NCBI RefSeq assembly: GCF_000721175.1
Contig: NZ_JOEZ01000020.1
Location: 41,668-105,667 of the forward strand
DNA: 64,000 nucleotides
Reading direction: 5' to 3'
Source: Streptomyces anulatus
Lineage (GTDB): Bacteria > Actinomycetota > Actinomycetes > Streptomycetales > Streptomycetaceae
In this document: piece by piece, positions 7,843 through 15,752 of the stretch
Layout: each line of letters starts with the position of its first letter
How positions within the stretch are numbered: position 1 is the stretch's first letter
The notes under the pieces: model-generated
What the model was told of the DNA's origin: nothing
Databases searched by the model: none
Seen by the model: only the letters and a program-made list of their open reading frames with translations
Made by a program: the position numbers and the translations under genes

Positions 7843-8182
7843 CCAAAACCCTTCTCAGGAAGTCCTCATCGTGCTGCTCCGCAGCGGGAACGAACGGTGC
7901 ACGGGCGACCAGGTGACCGCTGTCGACGAGACCGGAGACGACGACCTTGGTGACAGCCCCGGGCAGTTCGAGGTGGACGGCGACCTCGGACACGGCCAGG
8001 ACGCCGGGAAGGCACAGGTCCATCACCCGGTACGCCTGTGCACCCAGGCCGGCCAGTGGCACATTGGGGTCGGCGATCAGCAGGGTGGCCTCGTCCAGCG
8101 TGGTGCGCGAGGGTGTGGCGCGGCCGCCCGTGGCGGTGTAGGACCGCACCATTCCGCGCCGCTGGCGCCCGTGCGCGGTCAT
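7823..8182 (-). CDS. cvnC: Conservon DUF742 protein CvnC
   Basis: A 119-aa DUF742 protein with MVRSYTATGGR near the N-terminus and a winged-helix-like body (YRVMDLCLPGVLAVSEVAVHL...VKVVVSGLVDSG). Conservon CvnC proteins are cytosolic and thought to bind CvnB and CvnD in the signalling complex. The ATG at 8182 overlaps the cvnB stop as ATGA and the 3' end overlaps cvnD by 20 nt, consistent with a coupled stoichiometric complex. Confidence 0.92.
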   Translation of the reverse strand: MTAHGRQRRGMVRSYTATGGRATPSRTTLDEATLLIADPNVPLAGLGAQAYRVMDLCLPGVLAVSEVAVHLELPGAVTKVVVSGLVDSGHLVARAPFVPAAEQHDEDFLRRVLDGLQKL

Positions 8183-8628
8183 ACGGTGCTGCTCCGCTCG
8201 CGGGCGCCGAGCACCGGGCGCAAGCCCTGGATCATCTTCAGCGTGGCCGTGATGGCGAGTGAGGCCTCCTTGCTGAGCGCGTCGCCTCGCACGGAGACAC
8301 CGACTCCGGTGCGCTCGCCCGCCGCGAACAGCAGCACGGTGGCGTCCTTCAGATCGCTGACGACGTGCCGCATGACCAAGGAGCTCTTGCTCTGGTCGGG
8401 GTATCCACAGAACGCGCCGAGGTCGGCCTGCAGAGACTTGACGCCGGAGAGGGCGGCTGCCGTGCGCTCCGCGTCGTCGCGTGTCAGGTCGTCCGACTTG
8501 GCGATCACCAGTCCGTCGCTGGAGAACAGGACTGCGTGCATGACGCCCGGCTCCCCGCACAGTCGGTTCAGGGCCCAGGTCATGTCGGTGGAGTCGGCGG
8601 TGTGCTGATCGGCGGTGGTCACTGTCAC
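8179..8628 (-). CDS. cvnB: Conservon roadblock/LC7 protein CvnB
   Basis: A 149-aa roadblock/LC7 domain protein (MTWALNRLCGEPGVMHAVL...SDGLVIAKSD...VRGDALSKEASLAI). By analogy with MglB it is expected to regulate nucleotide state or bind the small GTPase CvnD. The GTG at 8628 overlaps the cvnA stop as GTGA. Length and domain boundaries are normal for the family. Confidence 0.92.
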   Translation of the reverse strand: MTVTTADQHTADSTDMTWALNRLCGEPGVMHAVLFSSDGLVIAKSDDLTRDDAERTAAALSGVKSLQADLGAFCGYPDQSKSSLVMRHVVSDLKDATVLLFAAGERTGVGVSVRGDALSKEASLAITATLKMIQGLRPVLGARERSSTV

Positions 8629-10052
8629 AGTCCTTCGGGTTCGGTATCGGTGGCCTCATAGCCCGTGCGGAAGGCCTGGTGCAGGCTGTCGAAGCCCGCG
8701 GTCAGGGCATCAGGGTCGGCGGAATCGGTCAGCGCCTCTTGGGTGGGCCCTTGAGGCGCGGGCATCAGGTGTTGTGGCGTGCGTTTGGGCAGGCCCGAGA
8801 CTGTGGTTCGCGACGCCGGGCGCGCCGTGGCCTCCGCCGGCGCAGACGCGGAAGGTCCGGGTGCTGGGGCCGCGAGCGCTGCAAGGGGTGCGCTGGGCGC
8901 GACCGGTGCCTGTTCGGGCTCTGCCGTCCTCGGGGGCTCGCCCATCAGGGCGCTGGGGACCAGGAGTGCGGCCTTGACCCCACCGCTCGCTGAGGGGGCA
9001 CCCACGTCGACGCGGAACTTGTAGTCGTAGGAGAGACGCCCGATGACGGCGAACCCGAGCTTGCGCTCGTCCTCGAGGCCCGCCGCGTCCAGCAGAACCT
9101 TGTGGGACAGAAGCCGTTCGGCGTGGGCGAGTTGGTACGGGTTCATGCCCAGGCCCGTGTCCTCCACGACGATGCGATAGCCGGCCTGGACCCGCTGGAC
9201 GTAGACCGTCACCTCGTCGCTGGAGTAGGTGGTCGCGTTGATCATCAGCTCGGCGAGGGCGACAGCGATGGGCTCGACGACCCGGCCCTCGACATACTGC
9301 TCGCCGACGTCGGGCAGGTAGGTGTAGTTCACCCGGTCGTACGGGCCGATGCGTCCGCGCGCGCTCTCGATGATCTCGCGGAAGGTGGCGTTCGCTCGCT
9401 GAGTGCCGGGCCATGAACCGGCGAGAATCCGCAGGCGCTGGACCATGTGCAGGGCTCGCGTAGCGAAGTGGTCGATCTCGATCAGGCTCTGGTGGTAGGT
9501 GCTGGCTTGCGAGTGCTTGCCCAGCTCCTCATCGATCTTCATCTGCAGCTTGGTCAGGAAGGTCTGGACTTCGTCCGCGGTTCCGCGGACGCCGGCCCGG
9601 GCCGAGCGGCCGATGCCCTCATGGGTCACGGCCACGGCCTCGCGCACCATCTCCACGACCGCCTGGTGGAGCTTGTCGAACTCGGTACCGGACAACATCT
9701 CGCTGGCCAGGCCGGGGACCAAGACACCCGGGTGTCGCCGGGCCTCCGCATCGACCACCGCCGGCAAACGCTGCTCCACCAGGTGGTGGAACTCTTCACG
9801 GAGGGCCTCGTACCAGCTCCAGTTCGTGGTGAGCTGCTCCTGCAGCGCCTCTTGCTCGGCGGCCGCCTGCCGTCGGACCTCGCCCACTTTCTGGTCCGTC
9901 GCCGCGTCGGCCTTGGTGGCGCGCTCCTCCGCAGCCAGGCGGTCCCGGATTGCCTGACGCTTACCGCGGGTCTGGAGGACGAGCGCGCCGGAGACAGCGG
10001 TGAGTCCACCACCCAGCGCTATCTCGGCCACAACGTGCGGGAAGAGATTCAT
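8625..10052 (-). CDS. cvnA: Conservon sensor-kinase-like protein CvnA
   Basis: A 475-aa nitrate/sulfonate-sensing-type histidine-kinase homologue of conservons. One N-terminal membrane helix (residues about 5-25) is followed by a charged coiled coil (about 30-75), a helical dimerisation region, and an HATPase domain with N-box-like LAELMINATTYSS, G1-like VEDTGLGM and a long Pro/Ala-rich tail from about residue 370. A classical H-box His is not obvious, in keeping with conservon CvnA proteins. It is the first gene of the long leftward operon; its promoter should lie in 10053-10215. Confidence 0.92.
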   Translation of the reverse strand: MNLFPHVVAEIALGGGLTAVSGALVLQTRGKRQAIRDRLAAEERATKADAATDQKVGEVRRQAAAEQEALQEQLTTNWSWYEALREEFHHLVEQRLPAVVDAEARRHPGVLVPGLASEMLSGTEFDKLHQAVVEMVREAVAVTHEGIGRSARAGVRGTADEVQTFLTKLQMKIDEELGKHSQASTYHQSLIEIDHFATRALHMVQRLRILAGSWPGTQRANATFREIIESARGRIGPYDRVNYTYLPDVGEQYVEGRVVEPIAVALAELMINATTYSSDEVTVYVQRVQAGYRIVVEDTGLGMNPYQLAHAERLLSHKVLLDAAGLEDERKLGFAVIGRLSYDYKFRVDVGAPSASGGVKAALLVPSALMGEPPRTAEPEQAPVAPSAPLAALAAPAPGPSASAPAEATARPASRTTVSGLPKRTPQHLMPAPQGPTQEALTDSADPDALTAGFDSLHQAFRTGYEATDTEPEGL

Positions 10053-10215
10053 GACAGTCCTTCAGGTGCGGGGGCATGGCGGGTGCAGAAGCCGCGGTGG
10101 CACGGCTGGCGGGCACCGTGCGGGAGGAAGGCCGCCGGGACGGGCCTCACCGAGCGCTGCGGCCACGGGGGGAGGCCTTCACGCTCGGGGGTGCGCACCC
10201 GTCCCGGCGACCGGT

Positions 10216-10410
10216 CTAGGGGGAGATGCCGCCGATGACGTCCGCAACGCCCTGGACGGCTTCGCTGATGGTGGGGGCCAGTGTGGAGTCGTGCAGGTAG
10301 AACCCGAGCAGCACGGCGGCCACCGCGTGCGAGGGCCTGAGCCCTGACTTCCTGACGAGCAGCACCACGACGACGCCGAGGACGACCACGAGCGGCAGAG
10401 TGAGAAACAC
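10216..10410 (-). CDS. Small membrane protein
   Basis: A 64-aa protein with two hydrophobic segments (residues about 2-19 and 29-45) separated by RKSGLRPSHA, ending in an amphipathic SEAVQGVADVIGG helix. Similar tiny membrane proteins occur near transfer or mobile-element genes in Streptomyces. The GTG start has a GAGGAAGG site and lies 12 nt after the upstream gene, suggesting a two-gene unit separate from the conservon operon 163 nt downstream. Confidence 0.7.
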   Translation of the reverse strand: MFLTLPLVVVLGVVVVLLVRKSGLRPSHAVAAVLLGFYLHDSTLAPTISEAVQGVADVIGGISP

Positions 10411-10422
10411 GCGGATCCTTCC

Positions 10423-10836
10423 TCACGCGGCCACCATCCTCAACTGAGCACGGCTGGCACTGAGTTGCTGGTGGAGGCTGCCGGGCGAGGTGGTGGGAAA
10501 CGACGTCTCGTACGGCAGTAACCAGAACCGACGGGGACACCGGGGCCATCCCGACCCGTACGCCGCGCCGCAGACCCAAGAGTCCCGCAAGCACTGGGAA
10601 TGCGCGGCGCCCCAGCGGTGGCTGGTGCCGGCCTCCACGGGGATGAACATGGATCCGTGGGCCGGGCAGCAGAGCACCGGACCTACGGGCTCCCCCTCGG
10701 AACGCAGTGCCTCGAGTGCGGGCATCCCCACGCGCAGCGCGGTGACAACGACGTCAACGCCCGTAGCAGCTTCCGCTCGCGGCCGGGGGCTTTCCGCGAA
10801 CTGGACGTGCCAGGGAAGGCGAGTGGCCAGGATCAT
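10423..10836 (-). CDS. Conserved actinomycete protein with Cys/His motifs
   Basis: A 137-aa protein of unknown function. Recognisable pieces are PVLCCPAHGSMFIPVEAGT, HRWGAAHSQCLR, and RFWLLPYE near the C-terminus. The Cys, His and further Cys residues suggest a metal site. GGAG lies about 8 nt before the ATG at 10836. It pairs with the small membrane gene at 10216-10410. I recognise it only as a Streptomyces accessory-genome protein and propose no biochemical role. Confidence 0.65.
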   Translation of the reverse strand: MILATRLPWHVQFAESPRPRAEAATGVDVVVTALRVGMPALEALRSEGEPVGPVLCCPAHGSMFIPVEAGTSHRWGAAHSQCLRDSWVCGAAYGSGWPRCPRRFWLLPYETSFPTTSPGSLHQQLSASRAQLRMVAA

Positions 10837-10914
10837 CGGAACTCCATCAGCGGCAACGTGGACGGTTCGACAGGCGGAATGATCGTGAATCCAGCGTGAT
10901 GCGTTTCGCGTGCC

Positions 10915-10954
10915 ACCGATACGCCAAACTGCCGCCACTTCTTCGCCACTTCGC
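10915..10954. promoter_or_regulatory. Operator-like repeat, copy A
   Basis: Contains CGCCACTT and TCGCCACTT half-sites spaced 11 bp (one helical turn), preceded by CGATACGCCAAACTG. It matches copy C at 13921 with a few mismatches. It lies about 80 bp upstream of the gene starting at 10836, where a transcription factor could act. Confidence 0.55.
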
Positions 10955-11046
10955 AGTCGCGGACAGTGATCGACGGACTCAGGAGGCCAGAACAGACGGC
11001 GCGAATCGGACGATCTCTCCTCGTGGGCTCTGCAGCTGCGCATAAG

Positions 11047-11081
11047 GGCGACGGTGTCGCCACTTGTTCGCCACTTCCCAG
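11047..11081. promoter_or_regulatory. Operator-like repeat, copy B
   Basis: A shorter copy: two TCGCCACTT half-sites, again with an 11-bp period, after GCGACGGTG, but without the flanking GTACGCCAAACC block of copies C and D. The half-site core is therefore the conserved element. Confidence 0.5.
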
Positions 11082-11191
11082 CTTCCTCTTGACGCAGCGG
11101 CGGAACTCCGGTAACGAGCGGCTTCCGTGTCCTGCCTCACCTACCCGGCTCCCCCTCACAGTGGGCGTTGGAGCGAAAGGGGTGCGGCGGT

Positions 11192-13507
11192 TCATGACAC
11201 CGTCCCGGCGGACAAGACGGGGGCCGGATCGATGCGATTTGGGCGGGTGGACACGGGCCCCGTCATCAACACCACACGGAGGATGGCCAAGTGGCTGAAG
11301 CCCTGAGGGAAGTTCCCCAACTGGCGTCTGGCGCGCAGGTCGTACTCCTCGGCGAGCAGGCCCACCTCGTTGCGCAGTGAAAGCAGACGCTCGCGGACCG
11401 CGGCGGCCTCCTCATGGCGGCCAATCCTGTCGAGCGACTCGGCCAGCCAGCCGGTGCAGATCACGAAGTAGCCCTCGTCGCCGGCCAACCCGTCAACGCC
11501 GGCGCCTTCGCCCTCGGTCCGGTACCGCAGCACCAGCCCACCGGTGGTGCTCAGTTCGTTCTGAACCGACTCGACCGTGCCAATGACCCGTTTGTCCTCT
11601 GCGGGCAGGAAACCGCTGAGTATGGCGTGCAGGAGCGACGCGTCGAGCGTGCTCCCCCCGTAGTACTGGGTGAAGGTGTTCCGCTCGGCGTCGTACCCGT
11701 TCTCACACACCTCACGGTGGATCGTCTCGCGCAGCGCCTTCCACCGCTCGAGCGGGCCGGTGGCGTAGCCGAGTTCGATGAGCCGGACGGCCCGGGCTAC
11801 GGCGACCCACGCCATGATGGCGGAGTGCGTGAACCGGCGGCGCGGCCCACGAATCTCCCAGATGCCCATGTCAGGCTGGTCCCAGAGCGTCTCCAGCTCC
11901 GTGACGAGCTCCACGATGATGGCGGCGATGCCGGGCGCCTCGTCTGGGCAGGCGAGTGCGATCTCGTAGAGCGCGTCGGCGACCTCGCCGTAGACATCGA
12001 TCTGGAGCTGGCCAGCTGCATCGTTGCCGATCCGGACCGGCGCCGAGCCCTCGTATCCAGGGAGCCAGGGCAGTACCTTCTCGCGCAGGTCGGATTCGCC
12101 GCCGATCCCGTACATGATCTGCCGACGGCCTGGGGTGCCGGCGCAGGCACGCACCAGCCAGTCTTTCCAGGCGAGAGCCTCGGCCAGGTACCCAAAGCGC
12201 GCGAGGATACTGGCGATGAACGCGTCGTCACGCAGCCATGCGTAGCGGTAGTCCCAGTTGCGGACGCCGCCGAGCTCCTCCGGCAGTGACGTGGTCGGCG
12301 CGGCCACGATCGCCCCGGTCGGGCTGTAGATGAGAGCCGCAAGGGTCAGCAGGGAGCGGACTGCCGTAACCCGGTCCGGGCCGGTGTAGGTGCAGCGAGC
12401 CACCCACGCCTCCCAGTGGTCGAGGGTGTGCTTCAGCAGGGCATCGGGGGACGGATGCGGCGGAGGGCTATCGGCGCCCTCCCGCCACGAGAGCGCGAAC
12501 GAGACCTGCTCTCCTTCGACGACGGTGAAGTCGGTGTGAATGTCGCCGGCGTTGACCTGGACGGGCCTGGTGGTGTTGAGCCAGAGCCGCCCATCGCCGT
12601 CCCCACCGGGCACGACGGCGAGACGTTTGTCGTCGATACGTTCGAGCCGGGGGACGGTGCGCCCATATCCGGGCCGGGCCCGAAGCAGCGAGCGCATCGT
12701 GACCTGCCCCTGCATCCCGGTCACAATGCGGACGACCTGCGGCGCTTCGTCGCCCGGGACCATGAAATCGGTGACCTTCACCGTGCCGGACTCGGTGGTC
12801 CACTCCGTTTCCAGGACCATCGTGTCACCCACGTACCGGCGGACCGCGACGGGCGCGGAGACGCCATTCGGGAGGATGGCGGGAGCGATCTGCCAAAAGC
12901 CGTGCTCGGAGGTGCCGAGGAGACGGGTGAAGACAGCAGCCGAGTCGAACCGCGGCAGGCACAACCAGTCGATGCTGCCATCCAGGCGGACCAGAGCAGA
13001 GCCCCTCTGGTCGCCGAGCAGGCTGTAGTCCTCGATCCGCCCCGCATTGCCGTCCACCCCTGGTGCTCCGGTGGCCACACACAGGCGGAGACCCCCGGGC
13101 TCGCTCCGGTTCACGAGCAGCCCGTCGGCAAGAAGCGGCCGGCACACCCGCGCCATCCGACGCGCGCCGAGGCCATGCCGATGGGCGAGCAGCCCGACGG
13201 GCAGTGGTGTGCCAGCCCGGTAGCGCCCGGAGCGGATTCCGTCACGGATCTCCCGCACGAACTTCCTGTCCTTCGGGTGCGCCTCGTTCGGGCGCAGGCG
13301 CCGAGTCGCCCCGCGGCGCGGTACGGCGATCTCGCCGTCCGCGTCCAGCTCACGCAGCACAGCTCGGGTCACCTTCACCGACTGGCCTATACGGTGCGCC
13401 AGTTCCTCAACAGGTGGCAGCGCCTTGCCGTACGGGTGCTCCCTGACGAAGCCCCGTAGCGCGGCGCACGCCTCGTTCAGGCCCTTTTGCGCGGTGGCGG
13501 GCGTCAC
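11192..13507 (-). CDS. GntR-GntR-GH15 fusion (regulator/glucoamylase-like)
   Basis: A 771-aa protein. Two winged-helix GntR-like segments come first (residues about 10-72 with RIGQSVKVTRAVLREL, and about 80-145 with HRHGLGARRMARVCRPLL). A complete glycoside hydrolase family 15 enzyme follows, starting at GRIEDYSLLGDQ (about 157), with the catalytic (alpha/alpha)6 part marked by NWDYRYAWLRDDA, LPWLPGYEGS and GSTLDASLL. GH15 members are glucoamylases or trehalases. No signal peptide is present, so it is cytosolic. The fusion suggests a sugar-responsive regulator or a DNA-tethered enzyme. The GTG at 13507 overlaps an upstream ORF stop (GTGA). Its promoter region carries the 39-bp inverted repeats. 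Confidence 0.85.
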   Translation of the reverse strand: MTPATAQKGLNEACAALRGFVREHPYGKALPPVEELAHRIGQSVKVTRAVLRELDADGEIAVPRRGATRRLRPNEAHPKDRKFVREIRDGIRSGRYRAGTPLPVGLLAHRHGLGARRMARVCRPLLADGLLVNRSEPGGLRLCVATGAPGVDGNAGRIEDYSLLGDQRGSALVRLDGSIDWLCLPRFDSAAVFTRLLGTSEHGFWQIAPAILPNGVSAPVAVRRYVGDTMVLETEWTTESGTVKVTDFMVPGDEAPQVVRIVTGMQGQVTMRSLLRARPGYGRTVPRLERIDDKRLAVVPGGDGDGRLWLNTTRPVQVNAGDIHTDFTVVEGEQVSFALSWREGADSPPPHPSPDALLKHTLDHWEAWVARCTYTGPDRVTAVRSLLTLAALIYSPTGAIVAAPTTSLPEELGGVRNWDYRYAWLRDDAFIASILARFGYLAEALAWKDWLVRACAGTPGRRQIMYGIGGESDLREKVLPWLPGYEGSAPVRIGNDAAGQLQIDVYGEVADALYEIALACPDEAPGIAAIIVELVTELETLWDQPDMGIWEIRGPRRRFTHSAIMAWVAVARAVRLIELGYATGPLERWKALRETIHREVCENGYDAERNTFTQYYGGSTLDASLLHAILSGFLPAEDKRVIGTVESVQNELSTTGGLVLRYRTEGEGAGVDGLAGDEGYFVICTGWLAESLDRIGRHEEAAAVRERLLSLRNEVGLLAEEYDLRARRQLGNFPQGFSHLAILRVVLMTGPVSTRPNRIDPAPVLSAGTVS

Positions 13508-13935
13508 GCGGCCACCGCCTGGGCGCGAGCGGTGCCTTCGAAAGCGACCCGCCGCAACGCGGTGGGGTCCTTCGCCAGTAAGGCCGCCGTCTGCACGACG
13601 GCAGCAACCGCCGACCGGCGGCGGCGCAGAGCATGGAACACGGTCACTCCGAGGGGACGTGGGTTGCGACGGTGGGGGCCGGTGGTCACCGCGGTCGTCA
13701 GGCAACGACGGACCGGGCGCGTCTTCCGCACGGCTGTTCCAGCACCGGGATGGGCGCGCTGGCCCTCTCGCCACCCGGCCGGGAAGCGAGCACGCGCACC
13801 GAACGGTGAGCTGCGCGCCGGCGGTGAATCGCAAGCCCCTGCCAGCGCGTGGCCTCCCCGCCCAGAAGTGCGCGGGGAGGCCACGTGCTGGTCCATCTCC
13901 ACGATGACGGTGATCTCTTCGCATCGGTACGCCAA
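13504..13935 (-). CDS. Hypothetical basic ORF upstream of the GH15 fusion
   Basis: An Arg/Ala/Pro-rich reading frame of up to 143 aa whose stop overlaps the GH15 fusion start as GTGA, the coupling style used throughout this window. The start is uncertain: the longest version begins with TTG inside the 39-bp repeat and has no ribosome-binding site, while an internal ATG near 13896 is more plausible. The C-terminal helical part (ALRRRRSAVAAVVQTAALLA) looks more protein-like than the N-terminal half. It may be spurious. Confidence 0.35.
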   Translation of the reverse strand: MAYRCEEITVIVEMDQHVASPRTSGRGGHALAGACDSPPARSSPFGARARFPAGWREGQRAHPGAGTAVRKTRPVRRCLTTAVTTGPHRRNPRPLGVTVFHALRRRRSAVAAVVQTAALLAKDPTALRRVAFEGTARAQAVAA

Positions 13936-13959
13936 ACCGTCGCCACTTCTTCGCCACTT
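13921..13959 (+). promoter_or_regulatory. 39-bp operator-like repeat, copy C (left arm)
   Basis: The left arm of a perfect 39-nt inverted repeat whose right arm is at 14045-14083. It contains GCATCGGTACGCCAAACC followed by two TCGCCACTT half-sites 11 bp apart. The arms flank an 85-bp spacer in the divergent region between the minus-strand GH15 unit and the plus-strand ATPase gene at 14162. Confidence 0.75.
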
Positions 13960-14044
13960 GGGCGGGGGACAGCCTCAAGCCGGACTCTCATTTGTCATGT
14001 TTTGCCGTTCTTTCCTGGAGTGGAATTCCGTGTCGCGGGGCGCG

Positions 14045-14083
14045 AAGTGGCGAAGAAGTGGCGACGGTTTGGCGTACCGATGC
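14045..14083 (-). promoter_or_regulatory. 39-bp operator-like repeat, copy D (right arm)
   Basis: The exact reverse complement of 13921-13959. Placed about 80 bp upstream of the GTG at 14162, it could control the start of the plus-strand biosynthetic cluster as well as the GH15 unit. An inverted pair with phased direct-repeat halves is typical of cooperative or loop-forming repressors. Confidence 0.75.
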
Positions 14084-14161
14084 CGCTCGTCTTCCGCCAC
14101 CGTTGAGGCAGGCCGCGATCGTGGCCACGCCCCAGGGCGTCTCGAACACGAGGAGACGAGG

Positions 14162-14620
14162 GTGCCCTCAACAACCGCCGAGCTGATCCGTGACCGGAGC
14201 CTCGGAGAGCTGGTGAGACACAGCAACGTCGAACTCGCCGGCCTCGACGCCCCGCAGCGCGTGGCCCGCGCGGCAGTCCACGACGCGCTGGACGGCGATG
14301 CCGATGACGCCTTGCTGGACGACCTGGACATCGTCGCCAGCGAGGTCGTCACCAATGCCCTGAAGCACACACCTGGAGCGGTCCGGATGCGCCTGGAGAT
14401 CTACGAGCGGGGCGTGGCCATGGGCGTGATCGACCGCGGCGCCGACTTCGACGCGCTCACCGTGGCCCCGGCCAACGAAGACCCCGCGGCGCTCATCGAG
14501 GCCACCAGCGGCCGCGGTCTGCTCATCGTCAGCTGCCTCACCCGGTGCCTGAAAGTGGAGCCGGCCACCGACGGAAAGATGGTCACTGCCATCCTCGACC
14601 GTCCGGCAGGTGCGCGGTGA
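14162..14620 (+). CDS. RsbW-like ATP-binding protein (HATPase_c_2)
   Basis: A 152-aa stand-alone GHKL ATPase domain of the anti-sigma/serine kinase type widespread in Streptomyces. The N-box region is LDDLDIVASEVVTNALKHT, the G1 region is VIDRGAD and the lid/G2 region is SGRGLLIVSCL. It could phosphorylate or sequester an anti-anti-sigma factor, or act as a partner of XRE/DUF397 regulators. An AGGAG site precedes the GTG at 14162. The stop overlaps the next gene as GTGA, linking it to the biosynthetic cluster as its likely first gene and regulator. Confidence 0.8.
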   Translation: MPSTTAELIRDRSLGELVRHSNVELAGLDAPQRVARAAVHDALDGDADDALLDDLDIVASEVVTNALKHTPGAVRMRLEIYERGVAMGVIDRGADFDALTVAPANEDPAALIEATSGRGLLIVSCLTRCLKVEPATDGKMVTAILDRPAGAR

Positions 14621-15690
14621 CGGGCGAACACACCCTCACACCTCGGCACCTCGGCCGAGGCCTGAGGGCTCATCCGCTGGGCGTCAACACCGGATCCATA
14701 GGCATGACGGATGAGCGAGAACTGGGAAACCCCTCCAACGACGGCCGACTGCTCGACGGCCTACGCCGTGCGGTGGAGCTCGGCGCCAACCTCCTGGACA
14801 CGGCCGACTCCTACGGAGCAGGCCGAGCGGAACGGATACTCGAACGGATCCTGCGCGAGTACCGCAATGAACGTCTGATCGTGAGCAGCAAGGTCGGACG
14901 CATCCGCGGATCCGCACCGCACGCCTACGCCGACCGCAACATCCACCGACAGTTCCAGCAGACCCGCGACAACCTGTACGTCGACCAGGTCGACATCTAC
15001 ACCCTCGACTCCTGGGACTTCGGCCCCCAGGACCGTTACCTGGGCGGCGCCATCGACCAGGTGCGCACATTGCAGGAACTGGGAGACATCAAGGCCATCG
15101 GCATGCGCGGCCCGTACATCCACTACGGAGCGACACTCGCCGAGCGCAGCGCGTGCGCGGAGCGCTTTCTCTACCTCTTCCGTCTCATCAAGCCGGATGT
15201 CATCTGGACCCGGTTCAACGCCCTCACGCCGGTGATCTCCCTGGAAGGCGAAGACCTGTTCGGCTTCACCGCCCGCCACAGAGTCGGCGTCATCCTCGCC
15301 GCGCCACTGGCCCATGGACTGCTCACTGGCAAGACACTGCCCAGCGCCATGCCCCGTCTCGGTCCCTCTGGCTCAGCGCCGAGCGGCCGCGCCTTGTCCC
15401 CGCGGGCGCTAGAGGCCATCTCTGCCGGCCTCCGCACACTCCGCGACCACTTCGGCGACGCGCCCGGCGTCTTGACCCGGCTCGCTCTGCGGTCATGTCT
15501 GCAGAAGGCCGACCACGGCGCAGCAGTCGTCGGCTTCACACACGAGGACCAGATCACCGAGAACTTCCGCTGCCTCGGCCCACCCCTCACGTCCACCGAG
15601 CTCGCCCTGGTCGACGAGGTCTACGCCCAGATCCGCACAGGGATAGAGGGATCGACCGAGGGACAAGGCGCGCGCAGGGCCAGGGTCTGA
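14617..15690 (+). CDS. Aldo/keto reductase family protein
   Basis: A 357-aa (beta/alpha)8 aldo/keto reductase. The N-terminal catalytic Asp/Tyr segment LLDTADSYGAGRAE and the Lys segment IVSSKVGRI are present. At the usual tetrad His position, where VDxYxLHxPD is expected, the protein reads VDIYTLDSWD, so the His appears to be Asp. The NADPH-binding region near the C-terminus (AAVVGFTHEDQITEN) is recognisable. The role is probably reduction or epimerisation of a keto sugar or aldehyde intermediate. The GTG at 14617 overlaps the ATPase gene. It opens the enzymatic part of the deazapurine cluster. Confidence 0.8.
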   Translation: MTGEHTLTPRHLGRGLRAHPLGVNTGSIGMTDERELGNPSNDGRLLDGLRRAVELGANLLDTADSYGAGRAERILERILREYRNERLIVSSKVGRIRGSAPHAYADRNIHRQFQQTRDNLYVDQVDIYTLDSWDFGPQDRYLGGAIDQVRTLQELGDIKAIGMRGPYIHYGATLAERSACAERFLYLFRLIKPDVIWTRFNALTPVISLEGEDLFGFTARHRVGVILAAPLAHGLLTGKTLPSAMPRLGPSGSAPSGRALSPRALEAISAGLRTLRDHFGDAPGVLTRLALRSCLQKADHGAAVVGFTHEDQITENFRCLGPPLTSTELALVDEVYAQIRTGIEGSTEGQGARRARV

Positions 15691-15752
15691 CCCCGCCGCG
15701 CGCACCAGCCCGCCAGCGCCCACCCCGCATGGAGACACGGAGGACGACGACC

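Larger units (their letters stand above)
10837..11191. other. Intergenic region with two operator-like repeats
   Basis: This 355-bp stretch lies between the minus-strand Cys/His protein gene and the 3' end of the GH15 fusion gene. Possible ORFs read through the repeats and lack convincing protein character. It carries two copies of the TCGCCACTT tandem-half-site element (near 10915-10954 and 11047-11081), so it is best seen as the promoter region of the 10836 gene. Confidence 0.5.

Noticed and set aside
10833..11195. A 120-codon minus-strand frame that ends coupled to the 10836 gene
   Set aside because: It reads through both operator-like repeats and has no recognisable protein features; better explained as regulatory DNA.
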